Part shown: piece after piece, positions 43,926-52,833 of the stretch
Numbering within the stretch: position 1 is the stretch's first letter
Layout of the letters: every line of letters starts with the position of its first letter
NCBI RefSeq assembly: GCF_037081675.1
Contig: NZ_JAZAQL010000002.1
Span: 1,178,001-1,242,000 of the forward strand
Reading direction: 5' to 3'
From: Halorubellus litoreus
GTDB lineage: Archaea > Halobacteriota > Halobacteria > Halobacteriales > Natrialbaceae
Length of the DNA: 64,000 nucleotides
The notes under the pieces: model-generated
Database searches by the model: none
What the model was told of the DNA's origin: nothing
What the model saw: the letters and a program-made list of their open reading frames with translations, nothing else
Position numbers and translations under genes: made by a program

Positions 43926-44287
43926 GTCGGCTCGGCGACGGCGCGCTCGCCGCGGGCGTTCTCGCTGGCGTCGTCGCGCTCGCGGCCGCGGTCGGCGTGG
44001 CCGCGTCTCCGGTCGCGTTCGCGGTGGGCGCGGTCGGCGCGTTCCTCCTCGAAGTCCTCTTGAGCGCTCGCGCAGCAGCCGTCAGGGCGCTGTGGGCGCG
44101 AGCAGGGGTTCGCGTGCTGTCGGTGGGCGTCGTCGTGCTCGCGGCCGCGCTCGCCGTGGCGTTCCGACCGGAGAGTGGCCTGAACGCGCTCGCCGGCGGC
44201 CTCGTCGCGTACCTCGGTTTGCTCGCGTTCGTCGCGGTCGGGCTGGTCCCGCCGTCGACCGCGTGGTTCGGACGCAATCGCTCGTGA
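43922..44287 (+). CDS. Small multi-TM protein coupled to the upstream gene
   Basis: A 121-residue, mostly hydrophobic protein with about four TM helices (from residue 8 on). It starts at GTG 43922, overlapping the upstream stop by 4 nt. No family was recognised, and no catalytic residues stand out. Confidence 0.6.
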   Translation: MSRLGDGALAAGVLAGVVALAAAVGVAASPVAFAVGAVGAFLLEVLLSARAAAVRALWARAGVRVLSVGVVVLAAALAVAFRPESGLNALAGGLVAYLGLLAFVAVGLVPPSTAWFGRNRS

Positions 44288-44326
44288 TTCGGGCGCGACC
44301 GCTGAGTCGCCGGCGCGAGCGGCCCG

Positions 44327-44548
44327 TCAGAACCGGTACTCGCCGGGGACGTCCGGGTCGTTTCTGGAGCGGTCGTCGTCGCGGCCGCCGCGGTCGCGGC
44401 GGTCGCCGCGAGTGGTCTCGGCGACGCAGGACACGCACATCGCGTGCTCGCCGTCGTAGTGCCGCTCGCAGACGAGCGCGCCGCAGCGCTCGCAGGACTC
44501 CTCGGCGCCGTTCGACTCGCAGACCTGGCACAGCCCGGAGACGCTCAT
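44327..44548 (-). CDS. Small zinc-finger protein (CxxC-type, B-box/HIT-like)
   Basis: A 73-residue protein. Cysteine/histidine ligands: CQVC near residue 7, CERCGALVCERHYDGEH and CVSC, giving two zinc sites of the C-x2-C type like those of many haloarchaeal small zinc-finger proteins. The rest is basic and acidic low complexity (RGDRRDRGGRDDDRS). It may bind nucleic acid or protein. It is convergent with the preceding membrane gene, about 40 bp away. Confidence 0.7.
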   Translation of the reverse strand: MSVSGLCQVCESNGAEESCERCGALVCERHYDGEHAMCVSCVAETTRGDRRDRGGRDDDRSRNDPDVPGEYRF

Positions 44549-44660
44549 ACGACACCGTTCGCACCGACGCCCCTTGAGTCTGGTTCACACGGTCGTCGGT
44601 GTGCGAGGTCGTCGGTGTGCGAGTGCGACCCGCGTGCTCGCGGGGTGGGGAGCCGAGCGA

Positions 44661-44666
44661 TTTAGG
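44661..44666 (+). promoter_or_regulatory. TATA element of the J-protein gene
   Basis: TTTAGG lies 25-30 nt before the GTG start at 44691, consistent with a leaderless mRNA. Confidence 0.5.
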
Positions 44667-44690
44667 CGTTCGGAGCCCTTCCGTCGAGAC

Positions 44691-45263
44691 GTGAGGGATT
44701 CCCCGCTCCTGTTCGGGCTGGCGTCGGTGTTCGCCGGTCTGACGACGATGCTCGCCGTCGTCGCCATCGTCACCAAGGAGGCGTTCGTGCTCGCGGTCGC
44801 CCTGCCGTTCGCAGCCACCGGCTACTTCATGTGGTACCAGGCGACCGGTCGGATGCGCGAGCGCGTCGCCGAAGGCGTGAACGCGGACGGGTCGCGGTTC
44901 GCGCAGCAGAAAGCCAAGGAGGGCGCCCAGCGCGGGCGCAGCCGGTTCGCTCGCGAGGCGCGTCGTCGCATCAACCGCGAACGACGCCGAGAGGCGCGCG
45001 CTGGCGGCCGGCGAGCGCGCGCGAGCGCCGCCGCCGGCGGTCGCGGTGGCGGCCGCCGCGACGGCCGTCGCGTCCCACGCCAAGACGGCCCGAGCGCCGA
45101 GGAGGCGTACCGACGCCTCGGGCTCGACCCGACCGCGGACGAGGACGCCGTCCGCACGGCGTACCGCGAACGCGTCAAGGAGGTCCATCCGGACACCGCC
45201 GACGGCGACGAGGAGGCGTTCAAGCGCGTGACCGCCGCCTACGAGCGCCTCACCGACGACTGA
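44691..45263 (+). CDS. Membrane-anchored J-domain protein
   Basis: A 190-residue protein starting at GTG 44691. Two TM helices (about 5-50) are followed by a basic Arg/Ala/Gly-rich linker (about 60-125, RRRINRERRREARAGGRRA), then a short J-domain (about 130-188) with the catalytic HPD (EVHPDTADGD) and the helices YRRLGLDPTADEDAVRTAYRERVKE. The J-domain should recruit DnaK at the membrane. The GTG is chosen because it follows the TATA element by 30 nt. The 3' end is embedded in the 36-bp tandem repeat. Confidence 0.8.
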   Translation: MRDSPLLFGLASVFAGLTTMLAVVAIVTKEAFVLAVALPFAATGYFMWYQATGRMRERVAEGVNADGSRFAQQKAKEGAQRGRSRFAREARRRINRERRREARAGGRRARASAAAGGRGGGRRDGRRVPRQDGPSAEEAYRRLGLDPTADEDAVRTAYRERVKEVHPDTADGDEEAFKRVTAAYERLTDD

Positions 45264-45396
45264 ACGGCCGCTGTCTGCGAGCGCCAGACCGACGACTGAA
45301 CGGCCGCTGTCTGCGAGCGCCAGACCGACGACTGAACGGCCGGCGCCACCGAGCGCCAAACCGACGACTGAACGGCCTCCGTCTGCGAGGGCCTGA
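45253..45396 (+). repeat. Four 36-bp tandem repeats including the stop of the J-protein gene
   Basis: Units start at 45253, 45289, 45325 and 45361, each beginning CCGACGACTGAACGGCC and ending near GCGCCAGAC. The TGA stop of the J-protein gene lies in the first unit and is copied in the next three. CAGAC and GTCTG give a weak inverted repeat in most units. Confidence 0.85.
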
Positions 45397-45475
45397 CCCA
45401 CGTCCGAGCGAGTGGATAAGCTCCAGCGACAGCCACTAGGGCTATGTACCCCCAGGTGTATGCAGTCCGTAAGGA

Positions 45476-47338
45476 ATGCAGGGGGGGATTCGGGTCCTCC
45501 ACGTCGACGACGACGACCAGTTCGGGGAACTCACCGCGTCCTTCCTCGATCGGTTCGGCGCGTTCGACGTGCGGACCCACCAGCGCTACGAGGATGCGGT
45601 CGACGCCGTCGACGCGGAGTCGTTCGACTGCGTCGTCTGCGATTACGACCTCGGCGAGTACGACGGCCTCGACGTCCTGGACGTCGTCCGCGACGACGAC
45701 CCGGACGTGCCGTTCGTCCTGTTCACCGCGAAGGGGTCCGAGCGCGTGGCGAGCGACGCCATCGCTGCGGGCGCGACGGACTACCTCCAGAAGGGCAGCG
45801 GCGACCCCAGCCAGTTCGAGTTGCTCGCGAACCGCATCGAGAGCGCGGTGAGCGAGGCGCGGACGCGAGCGCGCCTCCAGGAGAGCCGAGAGCGCGTGCG
45901 GCGACTGCACGCGGTCGCTCGCGAGTTCGAGACGTGCACGACCGACGAGGACGTCTACCGGACCACGTTGGACGCCGCGGAGGACATCCTCGACTTCGAG
46001 TGGGTGTTCGTCCTGGCGCCGGTCGGCGACCGCTTCGAGACGCGTCCGCGCGACCGCGAGGGCGAGTACCTCCCGACCGAAGGGTTCGGGCTCGACGAGG
46101 GCGTCGTCGGCGAGACGTTGCGGACGGGCGATGCTGCGCGCATCGAGGACCTCCAGGCGTCGTCGGTCGCGAAGCCGTCGAACGACGCGTTCCGCGCGGG
46201 GCTCTCGGTCCCGGTCGGCGACAAGGCCGTGCTGCAGGCGGTCAGCGACGAACCGGGAGCGTTCGACGAGTACGACCGCGAGCACGCCGAGCTGTTGGCG
46301 TCGCACGCGACGGCGGCGCTCGACCGCGTCGAGAGCGAGCAACTGTACCGGACGCTCGTCGAGCAGAGTCACGACGGCATCTACGTCTACCAGGGGTCGT
46401 CGTTCGCGTTCGTGAACGACCGCGTCGGGGAGCTCACTGGGTATTCGACGCGGGAACTGTACGAGATGGACCTCTGGACGCTCATCCACGAGGACGACCG
46501 CGAGTACGTCAAGGAGACCGCTCGAACCGCCGACGAGGGGCCGATCGTCCGCGAGGCGCGAATGGTTCGGGCGGACGGCGAGGTCCGCCACATGGCGTTG
46601 TCGACGGCGAAGATCACGTACGACGGCGAGCCGGCGTTCATGGGGGCGGCGCGGGACATCACGGACCGGAAGCGCCGTGAGACGGAGTTGAAGCGGACGA
46701 ACGAGCGCTTGGAGCAGTTCGCGAACGTCGTGAGTCACGACCTGAAGAACCCGCTCGCGGTCGCCGAGGGAAGCCTGGAGATGGCGCGGGAGACCGGTGA
46801 CGGCGTGCATTTCGAGAACGCGAGCGACGCACTCCAGCGGATGTCGACGCTCATCACGGACGTCCTGGCGCTCGCTCGCGAAGGGAGTGCGGTCGTCGAC
46901 CCGGACGGCGTCTTCCTGTCGGCGGTCGCGAGCGCCGCCTGGACGAACGTCGAAACCGGGGACGCGACGTTCACGGTCGCCGACGACGCCCGCATTCACG
47001 CGGACGAACGACGCCTGCAACGGCTCTTCGAGAACCTCTTCCGAAATTCGGTCGAGCACGGCGCGAGCGACGACGCGGTGTCGGTCACCGTCGGTGCGCT
47101 CCCTGACGAGGATGGGTTCTACGTCGCGGACGACGGCCCGGGTATCCCCGAGGACGACCGCGGGTCCGTCTTCGAGTCGGGCGTGACGACGAGCGACGAC
47201 GGCACCGGGTTCGGGCTCGCCATCGTCGCGGAGATCGCGGACGCGCACGACTGGTCGGTCGAGGCGACCGAGAGCGCCGAGGGCGGCGCACGCATCGAGC
47301 TACGGGAGGTCGAGGCCGCTCCGAACGCCACCCAGTAG
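45476..47338 (+). CDS. Hybrid sensor histidine kinase: REC, GAF, PAS, HisKA and HATPase
   Basis: A 620-residue cytoplasmic protein without TM helices. REC domain (about 1-120) with the phospho-Asp in CDYDLGEYDG (about 57); GAF domain (about 140-285); PAS domain (about 290-405; LYRTLVEQSHDGIYVYQG, ITDRKRRETEL); HisKA with FANVVSHDLKNPLAVAEGS, where the His is the phosphorylation site (near 422); HATPase with NLFRNSVEHG, DDGPGIP and GTGFGLAI. It takes input by a partner or small molecule and likely regulates chemotaxis or gene expression. No partner response regulator is adjacent. Confidence 0.92.
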   Translation: MQGGIRVLHVDDDDQFGELTASFLDRFGAFDVRTHQRYEDAVDAVDAESFDCVVCDYDLGEYDGLDVLDVVRDDDPDVPFVLFTAKGSERVASDAIAAGATDYLQKGSGDPSQFELLANRIESAVSEARTRARLQESRERVRRLHAVAREFETCTTDEDVYRTTLDAAEDILDFEWVFVLAPVGDRFETRPRDREGEYLPTEGFGLDEGVVGETLRTGDAARIEDLQASSVAKPSNDAFRAGLSVPVGDKAVLQAVSDEPGAFDEYDREHAELLASHATAALDRVESEQLYRTLVEQSHDGIYVYQGSSFAFVNDRVGELTGYSTRELYEMDLWTLIHEDDREYVKETARTADEGPIVREARMVRADGEVRHMALSTAKITYDGEPAFMGAARDITDRKRRETELKRTNERLEQFANVVSHDLKNPLAVAEGSLEMARETGDGVHFENASDALQRMSTLITDVLALAREGSAVVDPDGVFLSAVASAAWTNVETGDATFTVADDARIHADERRLQRLFENLFRNSVEHGASDDAVSVTVGALPDEDGFYVADDGPGIPEDDRGSVFESGVTTSDDGTGFGLAIVAEIADAHDWSVEATESAEGGARIELREVEAAPNATQ

Positions 47339-47426
47339 CGAGCACGGTGCGCAGGCTGGAACGGCCGCGGTCCCTTCCGGTTCCCGTGCGGACTGGCGTG
47401 CGGTCGACCCCCGCTCCCCACCCCTC

Positions 47427-47441
47427 GTGTGACAAACACAC
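47427..47441 (+). promoter_or_regulatory. Dyad upstream of the GTPase gene promoter
   Basis: GTGTG (47427-47431) and CACAC (47437-47441) are perfect arms with a 5-nt spacer, about 20 nt upstream of the TATA element CTTATG (47458-47463). The element could be an operator. Confidence 0.35.
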
Positions 47442-47487
47442 CCATGTGACGGGAAGCCTTATGCGAGTCTCTCCCTTACGCGGCGAC

Positions 47488-49128
47488 ATGAGCCCTGACA
47501 GGGCCGTGTTGCAGCGCGCCCTCGACCGCGGCGAATCCGAGGGTGGGAGCGTCGAGTTCAAGGAGCGACTCCGGAAGGACCTCCACCTGTCGGACGGCCG
47601 TCGCGAATCGCTCGCGGCGCAACTCCGGCATCGCGTCCTCTCGGGAGACGGCGAGGCGACGTACGTCGTCGGCGTCACGGACGACGGCGGACTCGCCGGC
47701 GTTCCCCCCGCGGAGTTCTCCGAGTCCATGGACGTCCTGAGCTTGCTCGCCGAGGAAGCGGGCGCGCACATCGACGACGTGCAGACGTGGAGCGTGGACG
47801 ACGCCGGCGCGTCCGCGGGCACAGGGGTTGCGGTCGACGACGCCGAGGGTATCGTCGGCGTCGCCACCATCCGCGAGGGCGCGGTGCTGTCGACGGACGA
47901 CGCGCACATCGTCGTCGGGACCGCCGGGCACGTCGACCACGGGAAGTCGACGCTCGTCGGGTCGCTCGTCACTGGCGAGGCCGACGACGGCGAGGGCGCG
48001 ACCCGCGGCTACCTGGACGTGAAACCCCACGAGGTCGAACGCGGCCTGTCCGCGGACCTCTCGTACGCCGTGTACGGGTTCGACGACGACGACCAGCCCG
48101 TCAGGATGCAGAACCCGCACCGGAAGTCCGACCGCGCGAGGGTCGTCGACGAGTCCGACAAGCTCGTGTCGTTCGTCGACACCGTCGGCCACGAGCCGTG
48201 GCTCCGCACGACCATCCGCGGGCTCGTCGGCCAGAAGCTCGACTACGGGCTCCTGACGGTCGCCGCGGACGACGGCCCGACGAAGACGACCCGAGAGCAC
48301 CTCGGGGTGTTGCTCGCGACGGAACTCCCGACGATGGTCGCCATCACCAAGAGCGACCTCGTCACCGACGAACGCCTCGAAGAAGTGGAGCGCGAGGTCG
48401 AGGGGGTGCTGCGTGACGTCGGGAAGACGCCGCTGCGCGTGGAGCGCCACGGCGTCGACGCCGCGGTCGACGAGGTCGGCGACGGCGTCGTCCCGCTGTT
48501 CGTCACGTCGAGCGTCGAGGGCCGCGGAATGGATACGCTCGACGAGGTGTTCCAGCGCCTCCCGAAGACCGCGGGCGACGTCGGCGACTTCCGGATGTAC
48601 ATCGACCGGACGTACGCCGTCACCGGCGTCGGCGCGGTCGCCTCCGGCACCATCATGCGCGGCGAGGTGGAGGCCGGGGACGAACTCCTGCTCGGGCCGA
48701 TGCCGGACGGGAGCTTCCGCGAGGTCGAAGCCAGGAGCATCGAGATGCACTATCATCGCGTCGACGAGGCGAAGGCCGGCCGCATCGTCGGTATCGCACT
48801 CAAGGGCGTCCAGGAGGCCGACATCGAGCGCGGGATGGTGCTCGTCCCCCGGGACAGCGACCCCCAGCCCGTCCGCGAGTTCGAGGCCGAAGTGATGGTC
48901 CTGAACCACCCGACGCGGATCGGTGACGGCTACGAGCCCGTCGTTCACCTGGAGACGATAAGCGAAGCCGCCGTCTTCCACCCCGACGGCGGCCAGTTGC
49001 TCCCCGGCGACAAGGGCCACACCAGGGTCCGGTTCAAGTTCCGCCCGTACCTCGTCGAGGAGGGCCAGCGGTTCGTGTTCCGCGAAGGCCAGAGCAAGGG
49101 GGTCGGGACCGTCACGAGAGTCGACTGA
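47488..49128 (+). CDS. GTPBP1-like translational GTPase
   Basis: A 546-residue GTPase. The first ~140 residues are a GTPBP-type N-domain. G1 is GTAGHVDHGKST (about 145-156), G3 DTVGHE (about 231), G4 ITKSD (about 286). Domains II and III of the EF-Tu type follow, ending with RFKFRPYLVEEGQRFVFREGQSKGVGTVTRV, which is typical of GTPBP1/2. Members resemble translation factors with likely roles in ribosome-associated quality control or mRNA decay. I chose ATG 47488 (29 nt after the TATA element) rather than ATG 47461. Confidence 0.88.
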   Translation: MSPDRAVLQRALDRGESEGGSVEFKERLRKDLHLSDGRRESLAAQLRHRVLSGDGEATYVVGVTDDGGLAGVPPAEFSESMDVLSLLAEEAGAHIDDVQTWSVDDAGASAGTGVAVDDAEGIVGVATIREGAVLSTDDAHIVVGTAGHVDHGKSTLVGSLVTGEADDGEGATRGYLDVKPHEVERGLSADLSYAVYGFDDDDQPVRMQNPHRKSDRARVVDESDKLVSFVDTVGHEPWLRTTIRGLVGQKLDYGLLTVAADDGPTKTTREHLGVLLATELPTMVAITKSDLVTDERLEEVEREVEGVLRDVGKTPLRVERHGVDAAVDEVGDGVVPLFVTSSVEGRGMDTLDEVFQRLPKTAGDVGDFRMYIDRTYAVTGVGAVASGTIMRGEVEAGDELLLGPMPDGSFREVEARSIEMHYHRVDEAKAGRIVGIALKGVQEADIERGMVLVPRDSDPQPVREFEAEVMVLNHPTRIGDGYEPVVHLETISEAAVFHPDGGQLLPGDKGHTRVRFKFRPYLVEEGQRFVFREGQSKGVGTVTRVD

Positions 49129-49261
49129 CTCAACCAGCATACGGCGACCGCCAGGTCGCCGTTTCCGCACCTGACTCAACCAGCATACGGCGACCGCCAG
49201 GTCGCCGTTTCCACACCTGACTCTCCAAGCGTACGGCGACCCCCAGGTCGCCGTTTCGTGG
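49125..49261 (+). terminator. Three tandem 46-bp terminator repeats downstream of the GTPase gene
   Basis: Units start at 49125, 49171 and 49217, each beginning CTGACTC and carrying a hairpin with arms ACGGCGACC/GGTCGCCGT and a GCCA loop followed by TTT. The first unit includes the TGA stop. The third copy differs at several positions (GCGTACGGCGACCCCCAGG). Three stacked terminators in a row is unusual. Confidence 0.85.
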
Positions 49262-49313
49262 TTCGCTCGTCGCGCTCGGTGGTGTTTTACTCGGCGCGCT
49301 CGTAGGTTGTGGT

Positions 49314-50258
49314 ATGGATTCCGGTGGGCGGCGCGTGTTGCTGGTGCTGACTGGCGTGCTGTCGCTGGCGTTCTACGCGGTGGTGGCGGTGGCGTTGGCG
49401 GTCGTGGTGTCGGCGGTGCTCGCGGATCCGCCGTCGCTCTGGCTGGTGGTGGTGGGAGTGGTCGGGAGCGCGCTCGTGTTCGGGTACGTGAGCTATCGCG
49501 CCGGCGCGACGCGTCTCTTGGCGGCGTTGGACGCGCGGTACGTGCCGCCGGAGACGGCGCCGCGGCTCCACGAGCGCCTCGACGAGATCGCCGCACGGAT
49601 GGGCGTCCAGCGTCCGTCGGTGTACGTCGCGGCGCTCGACGCGCCGAACGCGCTCGCCGTCGGTGCGCGCGGCGGGGGCGTCGTCGTCCTCGACTATCGC
49701 CTCGCGCGCATCCTCCGCCCGGAGGAACTCGACGCCATCCTCGCGCACGAACTCGCGCACCTCGAGGGGTACGACGGCCTCGTGCAGACGCTCGCGTCGA
49801 GCGTCCTCCAGTCCGTCGCCGGCGTCGCGTTCCTCGCGCTCCTCCCCGTCGGCGTGCTCGTCGCCGGCGTCTCCCGCACCGCGACCTACCTCTCCGCTCG
49901 CCAACCCGCCCCGTTCCGCGTCCACCTCCGGCGCACGCACTACCGCGTCGGCCAGCTCGTCGTCCTCGCGCTCCTGGCGTTCACGCTCGCGCTCCGCGCG
50001 CACTCCCGGCGTCGCGAACTCGCCGCCGACGACCGCGCCGTCGCCGTCACCGGCGACCCGCTCGCGCTCGCCCGCGGCCTCTGGCGCATCCAGCGCGCCA
50101 GCGACCCCTACCGCGGCCTCTGGAGTTCGCTGTTCGTGCACGGCGACGAGGACGCCCTCTCGAAACTCCTCGCGACGCACCCGCCGATGGACGACCGCAT
50201 CGAACGCCTCCGCGAGATGGCCGAAGCCGGAGAGCGCGTTCCCGTCCAGATTCGCTGA
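49314..50258 (+). CDS. M48-family membrane metalloprotease (HtpX-like)
   Basis: A 314-residue protein. Two TM helices at about 7-31 and 38-61, the active-site HELAH at 145-149, then further TM segments (about 162-185 and 215-232). A downstream glutamate in RRRELAADDRAV (about 240) may be the third zinc ligand. Members degrade damaged membrane proteins. The 5' region has the terminator repeat of the upstream gene only 50 nt away, so it must have its own promoter. Confidence 0.85.
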   Translation: MDSGGRRVLLVLTGVLSLAFYAVVAVALAVVVSAVLADPPSLWLVVVGVVGSALVFGYVSYRAGATRLLAALDARYVPPETAPRLHERLDEIAARMGVQRPSVYVAALDAPNALAVGARGGGVVVLDYRLARILRPEELDAILAHELAHLEGYDGLVQTLASSVLQSVAGVAFLALLPVGVLVAGVSRTATYLSARQPAPFRVHLRRTHYRVGQLVVLALLAFTLALRAHSRRRELAADDRAVAVTGDPLALARGLWRIQRASDPYRGLWSSLFVHGDEDALSKLLATHPPMDDRIERLREMAEAGERVPVQIR

Positions 50259-50314
50259 CCGCCGCGTTCGCGCGCGGCCCGCTCACTTCGCTACCGGTCG
50301 CTCTCGGAGTTCGC

Positions 50315-51001
50315 TCACACCGACCACGGTGGCGTCGCGAGGTCGTCGAGGCGCTCGACAGTGTAGTGCGGTTCCGGGTCCGGTTCGGGGGTGCCGTCGT
50401 GGAGCCACGCGGAGCGCACGCCGGCGTTGTGCGCGCCCGGGACGTCCGTCCGCAGGGAGTTCCCGACGTGAACCGCGCGGTCGGCGGTGACGTCGAGCTC
50501 GGCGAGCGCGGCGTGATACGCGTCCGGTTCCGGTTTCGCCGGCGCGTCGTAGCCCGCGTAGACGACCGTCTGGAAGCGGTCGGCGAAGTCGAGCGCGGAC
50601 AGCTTCTCGGCCTGCATCTCGGGGGCGCCGTTCGTGACGACGCCGAGCGCGTGGTCGGCGGCGAGCGCCTCCACCGCCGCCTCGGCGCCCGGGAGCGGGT
50701 CGACGTCGGTGTGGTCGCGGCTCTCCGCGAAGTGGTCCGCCATCGCGTACGCGAGGTCCCGCGAGTACCCGTACTCGTCGGCGAGGTCCGCGAAACAGAG
50801 CTCGCGGAGTTCCCGCATGCCGTCGTGGTCGTCGTCGTCGTTCACCACGCGCTCGTAGGCCGCGTAGTACTCCTCGACGTCGAAGAACGGGTCGACGTCG
50901 ACCGCGTCGAACGACTCGTGGAGCAGTTCCGCGCTCGTCCGCCGGTACTCGCAGAGCGTGTCGTCGAGGTCGAAGAGAACGGCGTCGACGGCAGTGGTCA
51001 T
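50315..51001 (-). CDS. HAD-superfamily hydrolase
   Basis: A 228-residue enzyme. Motif I is DAVLFDLDDTL with catalytic Asp11 and Asp13; motif II is GVVTNGA (Thr near 121); motif III includes the Lys in KPEPDAYHAAL; motif IV is HVGNSLRTDVPGAHNAG. A cap inserts after motif I, so it fits the subfamily I phosphatases or haloacid dehalogenase-like enzymes. The substrate is unknown. Start chosen at ATG 51001, where the conserved FDLDDTL motif is near the N-terminus. Divergent from the TrpD-like gene, about 97 bp apart. Confidence 0.85.
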   Translation of the reverse strand: MTTAVDAVLFDLDDTLCEYRRTSAELLHESFDAVDVDPFFDVEEYYAAYERVVNDDDDHDGMRELRELCFADLADEYGYSRDLAYAMADHFAESRDHTDVDPLPGAEAAVEALAADHALGVVTNGAPEMQAEKLSALDFADRFQTVVYAGYDAPAKPEPDAYHAALAELDVTADRAVHVGNSLRTDVPGAHNAGVRSAWLHDGTPEPDPEPHYTVERLDDLATPPWSV

Positions 51002-51098
51002 GCCAGGACGTACGTGACCGACGGCTAAAGCCGTGTTCGATTCCCAGCGACTGGGGGCTTCCGAGGGGCTTTTGCGGCGACCGCTCCAACGACCGCGC

Positions 51099-52169
51099 AT
51101 GGCAACAGGAGAGCAGCGGTTCGGCGAGTGGCCGTTGAAGCGCCTGATGACGGAGGTCGTCGGCAGCGGGCACAAGTCCGCGGAGGACATGACCCGCGAC
51201 CAGGCACGGGAGGCGTTCCAGCGCATCCTCGCGGGCGAACCCGACCACACGACGCTGGGCGCGTTCTGGCTCGCGAACCGCTGGAAGCGCAACAACCCCG
51301 AGGAGCTCGGCGCGTACGTCGACGTGATGCGCGAGGAGACCGTCGAGGTCGCCGAACCCGACTGCGACCCCGTGGACTGCGGCGCGAACTACGACGGGAA
51401 GGGCCGGTCGATGATCTTCGGCGTCGCCGCGGGCGTCGTCGCCGCCGCCGCCGGCACCCCCGTCGTCGTGCACTCCGGCGACCGCGTGCCGACGCAGAAG
51501 CAGGACGCGTACAAGCACGTCCTCGACGAACTCGGCGTGCACACCGAACTCACGCCGAGTGATTCGGCGGACATGGTCGACGAGACCGGGTTCGGGTTCT
51601 ACTACCAGCCGGCGTTCGCGCCCGGCATCCAGGACCTCTGGGAGCGCCGCGACATGATGGGCGTGCGGACGTTCGTGAACACCGTCGAGACGCTCGCGAA
51701 CCCCGCGAACGCCGACGTCCACCTCGGGTCGTTCTACCACCTCGCGTTCGCGAAGAAGGTCTGCGAGACGTTCGCCGAGAGCCGGGAGAGCGACGTCTCG
51801 AAGGTCGTGATGTTCCAGGGGATGGAGGGCTACGACGACGTCCGCCCCGGGTACACGAAGGTCGCGGAGTGGGTCGCGGAGACGGACGAACTCACCGACT
51901 ACGAGATCGAGACCGCGGAGTACGGGATGGACGTCGAGGAGGAGGACCTCCAGGTCGACGACGTCGCCGTCGAGTCCGCGCAGATCACCGAGGAGGTGCT
52001 CGCGGGCGACCGCGAGGACGCCTACGCCGACGCGGTCGCGCTCAACGCCGCGCTCCGGATGTACGCTCGCGACGACGTCGACAGCATCGAAGCAGGCATC
52101 GACGACGCACGCGCTGTCATCGCGGACGGGAGCGCACAGGCAGTGCTCGAGGACCTGCGGGCGTTCTGA
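51099..52169 (+). CDS. Anthranilate phosphoribosyltransferase-like protein (TrpD2 type)
   Basis: A 356-residue protein. N-terminal helical domain (MATGEQRFGEWPLKRLMTEV) followed by an ANPRT-like core with GANYDGKGRSMIFGVAAG (about 91-108), VHSGDRVPTQ (about 125), and a long C-terminal domain. The classic TrpD GTGGD motif is replaced by DCGANYDG, as in the TrpD2/YbiB subgroup, so it may not act in tryptophan synthesis; nucleic acid binding or another phosphoribosyltransferase reaction is possible. Tryptophan genes are not adjacent. Leaderless with a TTTTGC-type box about 29 nt upstream. Confidence 0.75.
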   Translation: MATGEQRFGEWPLKRLMTEVVGSGHKSAEDMTRDQAREAFQRILAGEPDHTTLGAFWLANRWKRNNPEELGAYVDVMREETVEVAEPDCDPVDCGANYDGKGRSMIFGVAAGVVAAAAGTPVVVHSGDRVPTQKQDAYKHVLDELGVHTELTPSDSADMVDETGFGFYYQPAFAPGIQDLWERRDMMGVRTFVNTVETLANPANADVHLGSFYHLAFAKKVCETFAESRESDVSKVVMFQGMEGYDDVRPGYTKVAEWVAETDELTDYEIETAEYGMDVEEEDLQVDDVAVESAQITEEVLAGDREDAYADAVALNAALRMYARDDVDSIEAGIDDARAVIADGSAQAVLEDLRAF

Positions 52170-52227
52170 CCACGCTATAGCAGGATGGCCGAGCGCGGGG
52201 CGACACTGAACTGCATCTCGCTCGGTC

Positions 52228-52243
52228 GATGCAACGCTGCATC
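52228..52243. repeat. Perfect hairpin in the gap before the small membrane gene
   Basis: GATGCA and TGCATC are perfect 6-bp arms around ACGC. Located in the promoter region of the gene at 52309; may be a regulatory stem-loop. Confidence 0.4.
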
Positions 52244-52308
52244 GCGCTCGGGTCGACGTCGACCCGTTCGTCGAAGCACCCTTCTGTAGTGCGAACGACC
52301 ACCTGGGC

Positions 52309-52698
52309 GTGCTAGATCGGCTCTCGACGCCAAAAGTTCGAACGAGCGGGCGTTCGCTCGTCGCGTTCTTCGCGCTCGGACTGCTCCTGAACGGTGTGAT
52401 CCTCGGAGCGGACGTCGTCACGACGGTGTTATCGACCGAGACCGCAGCTGTCGTCCTCGTAGTCCTGACTGCGGCACCAGTCGTCTCGGGCTACGGCGTC
52501 CCATCCGGGTTCGCGTTCGCGTTCGGGACCGGACTCGGGTTCTCGCTCGTGACCGGGTGGCCGTTCGCGCTCTCGACGCCCACGCTCCGCGAACTCGCAC
52601 CGATGTCGGTCGTCGTCGGCGTGGGATTCGCACTTGTCCTCGGAACCACCGCAACGGTCCTCGCGACCGCCTGGCTGTCGCTCCGCGACGCTAGCTGA
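52309..52698 (+). CDS. Hypothetical membrane protein with four TM helices
   Basis: A 129-residue protein starting with GTG. About four hydrophobic helices follow (from about residue 18: SLVAFFALGLLLNGVILGA; then VVLVVLTAAPVVSGY, the GFAFAFGTGLGF region, and VVVGVGFALVLGTTATVLA). No known family was recognised. The start is uncertain; the N-terminus has a polar basic segment. Confidence 0.6.
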   Translation: MLDRLSTPKVRTSGRSLVAFFALGLLLNGVILGADVVTTVLSTETAAVVLVVLTAAPVVSGYGVPSGFAFAFGTGLGFSLVTGWPFALSTPTLRELAPMSVVVGVGFALVLGTTATVLATAWLSLRDAS

Positions 52699-52833
52699 GC
52701 GACGCCGCCACAGACTCGGCGCGCTCTCGACGGACCCGTTTCCGCACTGCAAGAGCGACGCCGGGACCTCGCACCGGTACAGAACGAGTGCTTCGTCACG
52801 GAACGCGACGGTCGCCGATCGTTCTTCGACGAC

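Noticed and set aside
45253..45396. CRISPR array
   Set aside because: 36-bp period looks CRISPR-like but there are no spacers; units follow directly and include a stop codon.
52180..52245. tRNA-like GGATGGCCGAGCGCGGGG
   Set aside because: Only D-arm-like bases; no acceptor, anticodon or T-arm complement was found.
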